The position numbers and the translations under genes are program-made. A stretch of 44,327 nucleotides of DNA from Planctomycetia bacterium (GTDB lineage: Bacteria; Planctomycetota; Planctomycetia; Pirellulales; S012-138): the NCBI GenBank assembly GCA_016177915.1, contig JACOUI010000163.1, positions 1-44,327 of the forward strand. Reading direction: 5' to 3'. Below the pieces are notes generated by a model. That model did not search any database and was not told the DNA's origin. It saw only the letters and a list, made by a program, of their open reading frames with translations. This document shows, in pieces, positions 1 through 9,032 of this stretch. How positions within the stretch are numbered: the first letter of the stretch is position 1; every line of letters begins with the position of its first letter.

Positions 1-344
1 ACATCGAAGGCTTCGACAGTATCGTCACCTCCACTGCCGCTCCGACTGCTTCCGGCTGGAGCGACCGTTGCCGGGTGGGGCTTGCACCCACTGGAAGACC
101 AGCGCCTTTTCACGGCGCACTGAATCCGGTCACTACGAACAATGCCGTCACCACGAACGCCCGCAAGGTCCGCCCCGTCCGCTTCGCCACCTCCACACTC
201 CCAACTCCACACTCCGCATTTCCCGCTCTTCTTGTCCCCAATTCGCCCGTCGTGTATTCTTGGAAGAACACGCCACACGAGCGGCTGCGCCTCCTGGCCA
301 GCGCCGCTCCCCGCCTTTTTCCCTCCCCCAAACGCGACGCGATC
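1..344. other. Left-edge region without a clear gene
   Basis: No gene can be supported here. The frame of the downstream ligase stays open to the window edge, but its translation is low-complexity and unlike the conserved part of that protein. Around 190-235 the DNA is made of near-repeated words (cctccacactcccaactccacactccgc) of the dispersed type seen in other gaps of this window. A fragment in frame 1 ending at 123 contains HPLEDQRL, which recalls CtaG-type cytochrome oxidase assembly proteins, but it is too short to call. One CCCTNCCC octamer (321-328) is in the minority orientation for this window. Confidence 0.5.
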
Positions 345-1445
<1,101 letters not shown>

Positions 1446-1474
1446 TTGTGAATTCGTAAACACACGAGGGCGTC

Positions 1475-2944
1475 ATGCTGAACATCCCGGTCCTGCGGTG
1501 GGGAAAGCCGTACACTTCGCTGGAAGTCGACAACGTTGTGCATTTCATGTCCGGCGAACCCATCGCCAAGGTCAGCCAGGCCAACGCCGGCCTTCTGGCG
1601 CGCGATATGCGCTTCGCCGGGCGGGCGCGCGAAATCCTCCGCGAGTTTTCGTGCGAGGAGCTGATTGCCCGGATCAAGAAGGCCGCCGACCTGTACGTCC
1701 ACGAGACGCTCCCCCTCGGCGACGGCACGCAATCGCCTGCCGAGTTCGTCCGCGCGCAGTCGGCCTCGACCGGGCTGCCCGAGCACATGTGCCGGTTCAA
1801 CATGACGAAGAACCACTTCGTGCTGTCGAACATGGACCGGATGCTCGACGCCTTGACGCGGGGTCTGGACCTGTCGATCCTCTCGCGCGGCTACGGCATG
1901 GAAAGCCGCGGCGTCGTGGTCAGCTATCAGGCCCAATCTCCCGTGCTGGGCCTCGTCCTCCCCTCAAACTCGCCGGGCGTCCACACGCTCTGGTTGCCGG
2001 TCATCCCGATGCAGATCGGCCTCGTGCTCAAGCCCGGCCCGCAGGAGCCGTGGACGCCTTGCCGCATGACGGCGGCCTTCATCGAGGCCGGCGTCCCGCC
2101 GGAGGCGATTTCGATCTACCCTGGCGCGGGCGACATGGGCGCCGCCGTGCTGGCGAACGTGGACCGGGCCATGATCTTCGGCGGCACGGCCACGGTCGAG
2201 CGCTATCGCGGCAACCCCAAGGTCCAGGCCCACGGACCTGGCTTCAGCAAGATCCTGCTGGGCGACGACGTGGTCGACCAATGGGAAAAGTACCTCGACA
2301 TCATGGTCGACAGCATCTACCTCAACTCCGGCCGCGGCTGCATCAACTGCTCCGGCGTGTGGGCCTCGCGGCACACCGAAAAAATCGCCGAGGCCATCGC
2401 CGCGCGGATCGGCCCCGTCGAAGTCCTCCCGCCCGAAGATCCCAAGGCCGGCCTGGCGGCGTTCACCGTTCCCGGCCAGGCGCAGCAGGTCTGGAAAATG
2501 ATCGAGGCCGACCTGAACGAAGCGGGCGTGACGCACGTAACGGGTAAGTACGGCCCACGCCTGGTGGAGATGGAGCGCTGCGCCTTCCTGCGGCCGGTCG
2601 TCATCCATTGCAATTCGCCCGGGGCCGCCGTCGCCAAGAAGGAATACATGTTCCCGTTCAGCACGGTCGTCAAGTGCCCGCAGGAGAAGGTGCTCGAAGG
2701 CATCGGGCCGACGCTCGTCTGCTCGGCGATCACCCATGACGACAAATTCCAGGAGGAATTGACGAACGCCACGCACATCGACCGCCTGAACATCGGCCCG
2801 ATCCCCACCACCAAGCTCGACTGGCTCCAGCCGCACGAGGGAAGCATCGTCGACTTCTTGTTCCGCGGCCGGGCCTACCAGCTTTCGGGCGAGAAGCTGG
2901 CGGCGCTTTCCCGCCGTCCCGCCACCACAGCCGCCACGAAATGA
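1475..2944 (+). CDS. Aldehyde dehydrogenase family (acyl reductase-like)
   Basis: Aldehyde dehydrogenase superfamily protein of 489 residues. The nucleophile region reads NSGRGCINCSG, giving Cys289 (with Cys292) as the likely catalytic thiol; the Rossmann core is visible as LGLVLPSNSPGVHTLW and MIFGGTATVERY. Such an enzyme could reduce an acyl thioester to the aldehyde, as LuxC or CoA-acylating dehydrogenases do, or oxidise an aldehyde. Position between an acyl-activating ligase and an iron alcohol dehydrogenase favours the reductive role (inference). A GAGG ribosome-binding site precedes the ATG. Its stop overlaps the next start as ATGA at 2941-2944, so the two are translationally coupled. 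Confidence 0.88.
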   Translation: MLNIPVLRWGKPYTSLEVDNVVHFMSGEPIAKVSQANAGLLARDMRFAGRAREILREFSCEELIARIKKAADLYVHETLPLGDGTQSPAEFVRAQSASTGLPEHMCRFNMTKNHFVLSNMDRMLDALTRGLDLSILSRGYGMESRGVVVSYQAQSPVLGLVLPSNSPGVHTLWLPVIPMQIGLVLKPGPQEPWTPCRMTAAFIEAGVPPEAISIYPGAGDMGAAVLANVDRAMIFGGTATVERYRGNPKVQAHGPGFSKILLGDDVVDQWEKYLDIMVDSIYLNSGRGCINCSGVWASRHTEKIAEAIAARIGPVEVLPPEDPKAGLAAFTVPGQAQQVWKMIEADLNEAGVTHVTGKYGPRLVEMERCAFLRPVVIHCNSPGAAVAKKEYMFPFSTVVKCPQEKVLEGIGPTLVCSAITHDDKFQEELTNATHIDRLNIGPIPTTKLDWLQPHEGSIVDFLFRGRAYQLSGEKLAALSRRPATTAATK

Positions 2945-4101
2945 TCCCGTTCGATTTCGAAACCCGCACGCGCGTCGTCTTCGGACCCAACCGCCTCGCC
3001 GGCCTCGGCGAGCTGGCCCAGGGCCTCGGCGGGCGTCGCGCGCTGGTGGTGAGCGATCACGGGATCATCGAGGCCGGCCACACGCCGCGGGCCGTCGCGC
3101 TGCTACAGGCCGCGGGCCTGACCGTGCGCGTCTTTTCCGATCTCGTGGAAAACCCGACCACGGACGACGTCGAGCGCGGCCTGGCCGTCGCCAAGGAATT
3201 TCAGCCCGACGTCTTGATCGGCCTGGGCGGCGGCAGCTCGATGGACTGCGCCAAGGGGATCAACTTCCTCTATACCAACGGCGGCCGAATCCAGGACTAT
3301 TGGGGCTCCGGCAAAGCCAAAAGGCCGCTCCTACCGCTGATTGGCGTGCCGACGACCGCCGGCACGGGCAGCGAGGCCCAGTCGTTCGCCCTCATTTCCG
3401 ATCCCAAGTCGCACGTAAAGATGGCCTGCGGCGACAAGAAGGCCGCCTGCCGGATCGCGCTTCTGGATCCGTTGCTCACGGTCACGCAGCCGCCGCGGGT
3501 GACGGCGATCACCGGGATCGACGCCATTTCGCACGCGCTGGAGACCTACGTCACCAAGCCGCGCAACGCCGCCTCGCTGGCCTTCGGCCGCGAGGCCTGG
3601 CGGCTTTTGGAGCCGAACTTTCCGCGCGTGCTCGATCATCCCGGCGACGTCGACGCCCGAGCGGCCATGCAGCTTGGGGCGTTTTTCGCCGGGCTGGCGA
3701 TCGAGAATTCGATGCTCGGCGCGGCTCACGCCCTGGCCAACCCGCTCACGCAGGCCTTCGGCATCGTTCACGGCCAGGCGGTTGCGCTGACGCTACCCCA
3801 CGTCATCCGCTTCAACGCGGCCGTGACCGAGCCGCAATACGCCGAATTGCTGGCAATTTCGGCCAGCCACAACGGTTCCATTCGGAAAGGGCAGGGGGGG
3901 GCGGCCGAAGAGCTGGCCCGCCGCGTTTCAGCCTTCACGCTTCGCGCCGGCCTCAAAACCCGCCTGCGCGACTTCGACATCCCGCAGGACCGGCTCCCCG
4001 ACCTGGCCGCCGCCGCCGCCACGCAGTGGACGGCCGGCTTCAACCCCCGCCCCGTCGGCCCGGAAGAGCTTTTGCAGCTCTACCGCGCGGCGTATGATTG
4101 A
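2941..4101 (+). CDS. Iron-containing alcohol dehydrogenase
   Basis: Group III (Fe-ADH) NAD(P)-dependent alcohol dehydrogenase of 386 residues. The nucleotide loop GLGGGSSMDCAK is near residue 95. The four metal ligands are present: Asp194 and His198 in GIDAISHALE, His263 in GAAHALANP, and His277 in GIVHGQAVAL. It would interconvert an aldehyde and an alcohol, completing the ligase/aldehyde dehydrogenase/alcohol dehydrogenase cassette. It overlaps the upstream gene by four bases. An octamer GGGCAGGG followed by a G run (3889-3900) sits inside the reading frame and encodes KGQGG in a surface-type segment, one of several places where this motif lies within a gene. Confidence 0.93.
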   Translation: MIPFDFETRTRVVFGPNRLAGLGELAQGLGGRRALVVSDHGIIEAGHTPRAVALLQAAGLTVRVFSDLVENPTTDDVERGLAVAKEFQPDVLIGLGGGSSMDCAKGINFLYTNGGRIQDYWGSGKAKRPLLPLIGVPTTAGTGSEAQSFALISDPKSHVKMACGDKKAACRIALLDPLLTVTQPPRVTAITGIDAISHALETYVTKPRNAASLAFGREAWRLLEPNFPRVLDHPGDVDARAAMQLGAFFAGLAIENSMLGAAHALANPLTQAFGIVHGQAVALTLPHVIRFNAAVTEPQYAELLAISASHNGSIRKGQGGAAEELARRVSAFTLRAGLKTRLRDFDIPQDRLPDLAAAAATQWTAGFNPRPVGPEELLQLYRAAYD

Positions 4102-4212
4102 CGAGCGGCCCGGCGAACAGGGCGGCGTCGGCCCCCGGTGAGTCTCTGGCCGCGCCGACGTTGGCCCATTTCCCTTTTTCAGTTTTCGATTCTCTCTCAG
4201 GACGCACTTCTC

Positions 4213-5577
4213 ATGCGCGCTAAGCCCGGTTTATTCGCGCTTTGCCTCGTGTTCGCGCTGGCGGCAGCCGTCTGCCCGTTGGCGTCAGCGCAGGACAACG
4301 CCGCCCAGCCAAAACCTGCGCCGCAGGAATCGGCCCAGCCTGCCTCGCAGCCCGCTCCTGCGGATAACGTCAAGGACCCCGCCGCAGCGCTGCTCTCCAA
4401 ACTCTCGCCCGACAACATGCGCGCCGTGGCTGAGATGCTCGACCGCGACTGGAAGGACAAACCCGAGTGGGCCGAAATGGCCGTGGCCGTCCTCCGCGGC
4501 GACGAGATGCGCGTGGGCAGCGGCTGGTGGCGGCCCAGCACCAAGCGCTACGACTGGAAATGGCTCCGCGCAAATTTCGATGCCGACGCCGACGGCACGG
4601 TCTCGGCCGAGGAATTCGTCGCCCAATGCCCCAGCGACCTGACGGCGATTCTCCCGAAGGACAAGCTCTTCGAGCGGCTGGACAAAGACTACAGCAGCCA
4701 ACTTGCCCCCGACGACTTCGACTGGTTCAGCCGCCAAATCATCCCCGACCCGCGCCGCATGATGGGCGACTACATGTTCCTGATGCTCGACGCCGACGGC
4801 AACGGCCGCGTGACGCCCGACGAGCTGCAGGAATTCTTCAAGCAGTCGGACCAGGGCGCCCAGGGTTTCCTCACGCCCGAGGACTTGAGCCAAACGATCG
4901 CCCGCGCGATCTCCTCGTCGGGCGGCCGCGGAGGCGGCGGACCCGACTCGGCCGACGTGGTCCGCATGTTCTTTGGCGGCGAGCTGGGGACGTTCGAGGC
5001 GGGTCCCAACGTGGGAGACCTCGCGCCCGATTTCACCCTCCCCACGCACGACGGCTCGCGGACGTTCACGCTCTCCGAGTCGCGCGGCAAGCGGCCCGTG
5101 ATCCTCATCTTCGGCAGCTTCTCGTGAGGGCCCTTCCGGGCCCAGGCTGGGACCCTCGACAAGCTGTACGCCCGCTACAAGGACCGGGTCGACATTTTCG
5201 CCGTTTACATTCGCGAGGCGCATCCGACCGACGGCTGGGCCATGTCGTCCAACGACAAGGCCGGCATCAAGATCGAGCAGCCCAAGACCACCGAGGCGCG
5301 GACGCTGGTGGCCAGCCGCTGCTGCACGTCGCTGGGAATGACCATGCCGCTCCTGGTGGATACGATCGAGGACCGCGTGAACCGGGCCTACAGCGGGTTT
5401 CCCGACCGGCTGTACCTCATCGACGCCGAGGGCAAAGTCGTCTACAAGGGCGGCCGCGGCCCGTTCGGCTACAAGCCGCGCGACCTGGAGCAGACGCTCG
5501 TGATGCTGCTCATCGACGAGGCGCAAAAGGCGGCCAAGACGGACGCCCCGATCGAAGCCCCGGCCGTGAAGGAATAG
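4213..5577 (+). CDS. Deiodinase-like selenoprotein with EF-hands (TGA = Sec305)
   Basis: The ORF track splits this gene into a 329-residue ORF ending at TGA 5125-5127 and a 111-residue ORF. Reading through the TGA gives one 454-residue protein. The ATG at 4213 starts a signal peptide (MRAKPGLFALCLVFALAAA...SAQ); the GTG at 4138 would place non-signal residues first. EF-hand-like loops follow at about residues 123 (DADADGTVSAEEF), 157 (DKDYSSQLAPDDF) and 193 (DADGNGRVTPDEL). The C-terminal thioredoxin fold contains FGSFS-Sec-GPFR, then YIREAHPTDGW and KVVYKGGRGPFGYKP, the signature stretches of iodothyronine deiodinases and their bacterial relatives. Sec sits where the catalytic residue belongs. 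A SECIS-like hairpin follows directly. Likely a periplasmic calcium-binding redox or reductive dehalogenation protein; the true substrate is unknown. Confidence 0.93.
5138..5155 (+). promoter_or_regulatory. Candidate bacterial SECIS hairpin
   Basis: Directly downstream of the in-frame TGA (5125-5127) the RNA can fold GGGCCC-AGGCU-GGG(A)CCC: six base pairs with one bulged A and a five-base apical loop rich in G. The loop begins 16 bases after the UGA, within the window usual for bacterial SECIS elements. A competing fold pairs GAGGG (5126-5130) with CCCUC (5153-5157). Pairing was found by eye; no energy was calculated. Confidence 0.65.
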
Positions 5578-5622
5578 ACGAGACGGCGCGATGGGCCTGT
5601 CGCTTGCTCGGGCTGCGCCTTT

Positions 5623-6609
5623 CTAAAAGAAGCTTCGCAGCAGTGCTTCCCGCGCCTTGTCGAACGACGGCTGCCAGGTGATTTCCGGCCGGCCGTCGCG
5701 GAGACAGTCCCGGACCTTGGCCAGCGTGTTCTTGGCCATGTGGGGGCACTTGTTGCAGGCGCAGGTCACGCCCGGCACGGGATGATACCGGTGCTGCGGG
5801 TGCTTGTGCTGGAGCTGCCAGAGCATGTTGGCTTCCGTGGCCACGAGGAAATCGCGCGGCTCGGCGAACTTTTCCACGTAGCGGAGCATGGCCTGCGTGC
5901 CGCCGATGAAGTCGCTGTGCTCGCGGATGTTGGCGGGGCACTCGGGATGGGCGATCGTGAGCGCCTGCGGAAGCTTTCGCTTGAGCTTGAGGAGATCGCC
6001 CACGGAAAACACCTCGTGGACCATGCAGCTTCCCGGCCAGAGGATCATCTTACGGCCGGTCGCTTCCTGCAAATAGCCGCCCAGGTGCTGGTCGGGGACG
6101 AAGAGGATTTCGAACTCGTCGGGCACGCGACGGATGATCTGTTCGGCGTTGCCGGAGGTCACGACCCAGTCGCAGAGGGCCTTTACGGCGGCGCTACTGT
6201 TGATGTAGGTGACGGTCTGGAACTTGCGGCCCTCGGCGCGGAGGCGGACCTGCATCTCGGCGAGCTTGGGCGCGGGGCAGCTTTCGGCCAGGCTGCAACC
6301 GGCCAGAAGGTCCGGCAGGAGGACGCGCTTTTGGGGGTTCAGGATTTTGGCCGTCTCGGCCATGAAGTGCACGCCGCAGAAAACGATGGTGCTCGTCGAG
6401 ACGCGCGTGGCGGCGCGGGCCAGGTCGAGGCTGTCGCCGGCGACGTCGGCCAGCTCCTGGATTTCGCCCTCCTGGTAGTAGTGGGCCAGGATCGTGGCGT
6501 CCTGCTTCTTGCGCAGCTCGTCGATCTCGTGGCAGAGATCGAGCGGGTCTTCGTCCGAAAGGGCAGGGGGGGAGGCGAGGGGAAGGCCGAGCGAAGGGGC
6601 GGAAGGCAT
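5623..6609 (-). CDS. nadA: Quinolinate synthase A
   Basis: [4Fe-4S] enzyme that condenses iminoaspartate with dihydroxyacetone phosphate to quinolinate in de novo NAD synthesis. The family cysteines are seen in [25 protein letters not shown] and [19 protein letters not shown] near the N-terminus and [11 protein letters not shown] are also typical. I chose the ATG at 6609, which has AAGGA upstream, over the GTG at 6651; this gives 328 residues. It is transcribed divergently from the XRE gene. nadB and nadC are not in the window. Confidence 0.95.
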   Translation of the reverse strand: MPSAPSLGLPLASPPALSDEDPLDLCHEIDELRKKQDATILAHYYQEGEIQELADVAGDSLDLARAATRVSTSTIVFCGVHFMAETAKILNPQKRVLLPDLLAGCSLAESCPAPKLAEMQVRLRAEGRKFQTVTYINSSAAVKALCDWVVTSGNAEQIIRRVPDEFEILFVPDQHLGGYLQEATGRKMILWPGSCMVHEVFSVGDLLKLKRKLPQALTIAHPECPANIREHSDFIGGTQAMLRYVEKFAEPRDFLVATEANMLWQLQHKHPQHRYHPVPGVTCACNKCPHMAKNTLAKVRDCLRDGRPEITWQPSFDKAREALLRSFF

Positions 6610-6651
6610 GGCGGGAGTCCTTGTTTTTTGTGTGGCGAAGGAGGAACCCAC

Positions 6652-6884
6652 ATCAGGCTGTTTTTTAAGACGGCCGTGCGTCTTTCCAGGGAATTATAGC
6701 CCGGTGGGGGGCGGGGAAATAGTGTCTTAGCGCAGGGTTCAACTGGAATTTTTCTGCCCGATGTTCCCGCTGACTGGGAGGACAAATTGGGGTGTGAGCG
6801 CGGTAGAATTCAGCCGCGGGACGTGCGAGTTCTGTGAGTGAAGTCCTCGGTCAATGCGCGTTGATGATCGCGTAGGAAAAGAGA
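6652..6884. promoter_or_regulatory. Divergent intergenic region with a nadA -10 candidate
   Basis: A consensus TATAAT lies on the minus strand at 6693-6698, about 85 bases before the nadA ATG; no good -35 box was found 16-18 bases further upstream. The remaining sequence towards the XRE gene has no repeat or ORF that I recognise. Confidence 0.35.
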
Positions 6885-7298
6885 ATGTTGGCGCGTGCAA
6901 TTCACGAGATGATCGAAATCGTTCTCGATCCGAAATCCGACGACGACGAGCGCGAAATGGCGCTGGCGACGATCGCCGAGGCCCTCTTTCCGCAATCGGT
7001 CGGCCCGGACGGCGGCATCGACCTGGAAGAATTCGACCGGCTGGAAGCGCGCGCATCGCCGGAAGGCCGGGCCGTTCATCGGCAACTGGACCGCGAGGAG
7101 GCGGAGTTTGCCGCGCGGCTGCGGCGGTCCATGAAACGAAAGGGAGCGACTCAGGCGGAATTGGCCGAGAGGATCGGCGTCGGTCAGCCGGCGATTTCGA
7201 TGATGCTCAACCGCCAGTGCCGTCCGCAGCCGCGGACGATCGAGCGATTGGCAAAAGCGTTGGGCGCGTCGATCAAGGACCTTTGGCGTCCATTGTGA
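6885..7298 (+). CDS. XRE-family helix-turn-helix regulator
   Basis: A 137-residue protein. The C-terminal half is an XRE/Cro-type helix-turn-helix (MKRKGATQAELAERIGVGQPAISMMLNRQCRPQPRTIERLAKALG), expected to bind DNA as a dimer. The N-terminal half is acidic and helical, without a domain I can name. The ATG at 6885 has AGGA upstream. The layout resembles antitoxins of the HigA kind, but no toxin gene lies next to it, so it is better described as a solitary regulator. Confidence 0.85.
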   Translation: MLARAIHEMIEIVLDPKSDDDEREMALATIAEALFPQSVGPDGGIDLEEFDRLEARASPEGRAVHRQLDREEAEFAARLRRSMKRKGATQAELAERIGVGQPAISMMLNRQCRPQPRTIERLAKALGASIKDLWRPL

Positions 7299-7355
7299 CG
7301 CAGGTGGCCCAGCGGAACCATGGGACACGAATGGGACGGATGGGCACCGATCGGG

Positions 7356-8441
7356 CTAGAGGTGCATCTCGTCGAGCTTGTCGAGGAGATGGTCCAGCTC
7401 GTCCTTGGGCCCGTGGTCCTTGCCCGCCTGGCGCTTGGGCATGCCCACGGTTGCGCCGACGGCGCCGCGGCCGACGGCCACCAGCTCCACGTCCCGCTCC
7501 TGGACGGCGAGCTGCAGGGCGTCCGGCGCGCCGAAGAGCTTCGAAAGGTCGATCTTCAACGCCGCCGACCGCTCCGGCGCCCCGGCGATCCCCGGCGTCT
7601 TGTGCTGCGGGAAGATGATCGCGTTTTCCGGGCAGACGCGGCTGCACGCCGGGCAGCCCTTGCGGCAGTTGTCGGGCTGCTGGACGAGGATCGTCTCGAA
7701 CCGATCGACGCCGTAGACGCCGAACAAGCAGAAATCGAGACACTCCATGCAGTTCGTGCAGCGCGTGAAATCGATCACGGGATACCAGCGGCGGGCGGAG
7801 TCTTCTTCGATGCGCTGGACCGGCGGGGCGCCGTTGGAGGCGGCGGCGGAAGGCGGCGAGTCCTGAAGTGCGGCGTGCGGAGTGGGGGGTTCAGAATTCG
7901 GAATGACGAATCCTGAATGCGGAATGACAGGTTGTTGTTGAGAGGTGTGCCCGTTGACGGAGGGCGCGGCGAGACCGATGGAGACGGTTTGCACCGAGGC
8001 TTCCGAGGCCAGGCGCGTGATCTCCTGCACGTACGGGTCGGCCGCTTTGTGCCAGCGCAAGTCGAGACACGTGATCGCGCGGCCGGGCACGTCGCGGGCG
8101 CCGATCCCGACGTCGGGTTTTTCTTCCTTTTCTTCGTCTTCGTCATCGTCGTCGGGCGGCGGCTCGATGAGCGTCTGGCCGAAGCGCCCCTTGATCCCGT
8201 TGCGGTCCAGGATCCAGTGGGCCGCCCGCGGATAGAGCCAGCTCAAGACGACCACGTCGCCGCGAATGCCTTGCAGGCAGAGAATGCCGGTGCCGTCGGG
8301 CTTCAAATCGTACAAATGCGGGATGACGACGGCCTCGACGTCACGCTCAAAGAGCAAGGCCGCGACGATCGCCTCTTCCAGGGCGCGCTTGGCCGGGTCG
8401 GCGCTTTGGCCTTGCGAGACGACAACGGTGAGCTTGGGCAT
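7356..8441 (-). CDS. Two-cluster [4Fe-4S] ferredoxin-domain protein
   Basis: A 361-residue protein. An N-terminal domain of about 150 residues (MPKLTVVVSQGQ...) looks like an alpha/beta fold and carries an acidic linker (PPPDDDDEDEEKEEK). The C-terminal part binds two [4Fe-4S] clusters: CTNCMECLDFC and CRKGCPACSRVCP. Between them and the N-domain lies a stretch encoded by dispersed repeat DNA (see 7857-7940). It follows the GcvH-like and HemN-like genes on the same strand with small gaps (27 and 66 bases), so it may supply electrons to the radical SAM enzyme (inference). Function not established. Confidence 0.85.
   Translation of the reverse strand: MPKLTVVVSQGQSADPAKRALEEAIVAALLFERDVEAVVIPHLYDLKPDGTGILCLQGIRGDVVVLSWLYPRAAHWILDRNGIKGRFGQTLIEPPPDDDDEDEEKEEKPDVGIGARDVPGRAITCLDLRWHKAADPYVQEITRLASEASVQTVSIGLAAPSVNGHTSQQQPVIPHSGFVIPNSEPPTPHAALQDSPPSAAASNGAPPVQRIEEDSARRWYPVIDFTRCTNCMECLDFCLFGVYGVDRFETILVQQPDNCRKGCPACSRVCPENAIIFPQHKTPGIAGAPERSAALKIDLSKLFGAPDALQLAVQERDVELVAVGRGAVGATVGMPKRQAGKDHGPKDELDHLLDKLDEMHL
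7857..7940. repeat. Dispersed repeat inside the ferredoxin gene
   Basis: The words gtgcggagtgggg, attcggaatgacgaat and aatgcggaatgacag are tandemly varied copies of one short unit, the kind found in several intergenic gaps here. In the gene they are read in frame as VIPHSGFVIPNSEPPTPHAALQ, a proline-rich linker between two folded parts. Confidence 0.7.
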
Positions 8442-8468
8442 GGGGCGGCCGTGGTGGGCGGTGGTTTG

Positions 8469-8966
8469 CTACTCGTTCATCTGGCCTTTGATCGTGCGCT
8501 GGGCGATAGGCCAGACCTGGGCCAGGTGCTCCAGGTATTGCGGGGGGGTGAGCAGGGTGTCGCCTGCCCCCTCCATCATAAACAACCAACCCTCGCCATA
8601 GGTATCGACGTTAATGTGGGAAGGGTCTTTGAGCAACAGCTCGTTGAACCGGCGGAGGAGGCCGGGCATCGGGGCATAAAGGGCGCTTTCGGCCTTGGAG
8701 CTTTCGATGTTGCCGATTTCCTGGCGTTCGCGGAGGTTGGTGCCGGGATCGACGCACCATTCGAGGAAGTAAACATCTTGCAGGAGACGGACGGCGTAGG
8801 CGGAGAAGCCGAAGCGGAAGACCGTGGAGTCAGGCGAGCGGGGGGGGGCCGCCCCCCGGCGCGCCCACATGTGGTTCTTGCAGTAGAGGCGGTCCGTGGG
8901 AAACCGGGCCTCGAATTGCCCCATCATGAACGCGACGAAGGGTGCGTCGGGATTCAGCGGACCCAC
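8469..8966 (-). CDS. GcvH-like lipoyl-carrier protein
   Basis: Related to the glycine cleavage H protein. The lipoylation motif is ESSKAESALYAPMPG, with the lysine expected to carry lipoate, and the end of the fold reads NVDTYGEGWLFMM, close to the GcvH signature. Length is 165 residues from a GTG at 8966; an ATG at 8927 is also possible, and the start is uncertain because no clear ribosome-binding site is seen. No gcvT or gcvP is nearby. Instead it sits between a HemN-like radical SAM gene and a ferredoxin gene, so it may be a specialised carrier and not the glycine cleavage H protein itself. Confidence 0.85.
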   Translation of the reverse strand: MGPLNPDAPFVAFMMGQFEARFPTDRLYCKNHMWARRGAAPPRSPDSTVFRFGFSAYAVRLLQDVYFLEWCVDPGTNLRERQEIGNIESSKAESALYAPMPGLLRRFNELLLKDPSHINVDTYGEGWLFMMEGAGDTLLTPPQYLEHLAQVWPIAQRTIKGQMNE

Positions 8967-9032
8967 GTGGCACCCATCGGCGGGACTTCCGATCGCGAAA
9001 CACTCGGGGGCCGACGCCTCCGGCTCGCCAAC

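Noticed and set aside
1-123. Possible C-terminal fragment of a CtaG-like cytochrome oxidase assembly protein (HPLEDQRL in frame 1)
   Set aside because: Only one short motif matches, the residues after it do not, and the window edge cuts the rest.
5125-5127. The TGA as a true stop or a sequencing frameshift
   Set aside because: The frame continues without shift, the downstream residues are the conserved rest of the same domain, and TGA sits exactly at the catalytic position.
6885-7298. HigBA-like toxin-antitoxin pair
   Set aside because: No toxin-sized gene lies next to the XRE protein on either side.
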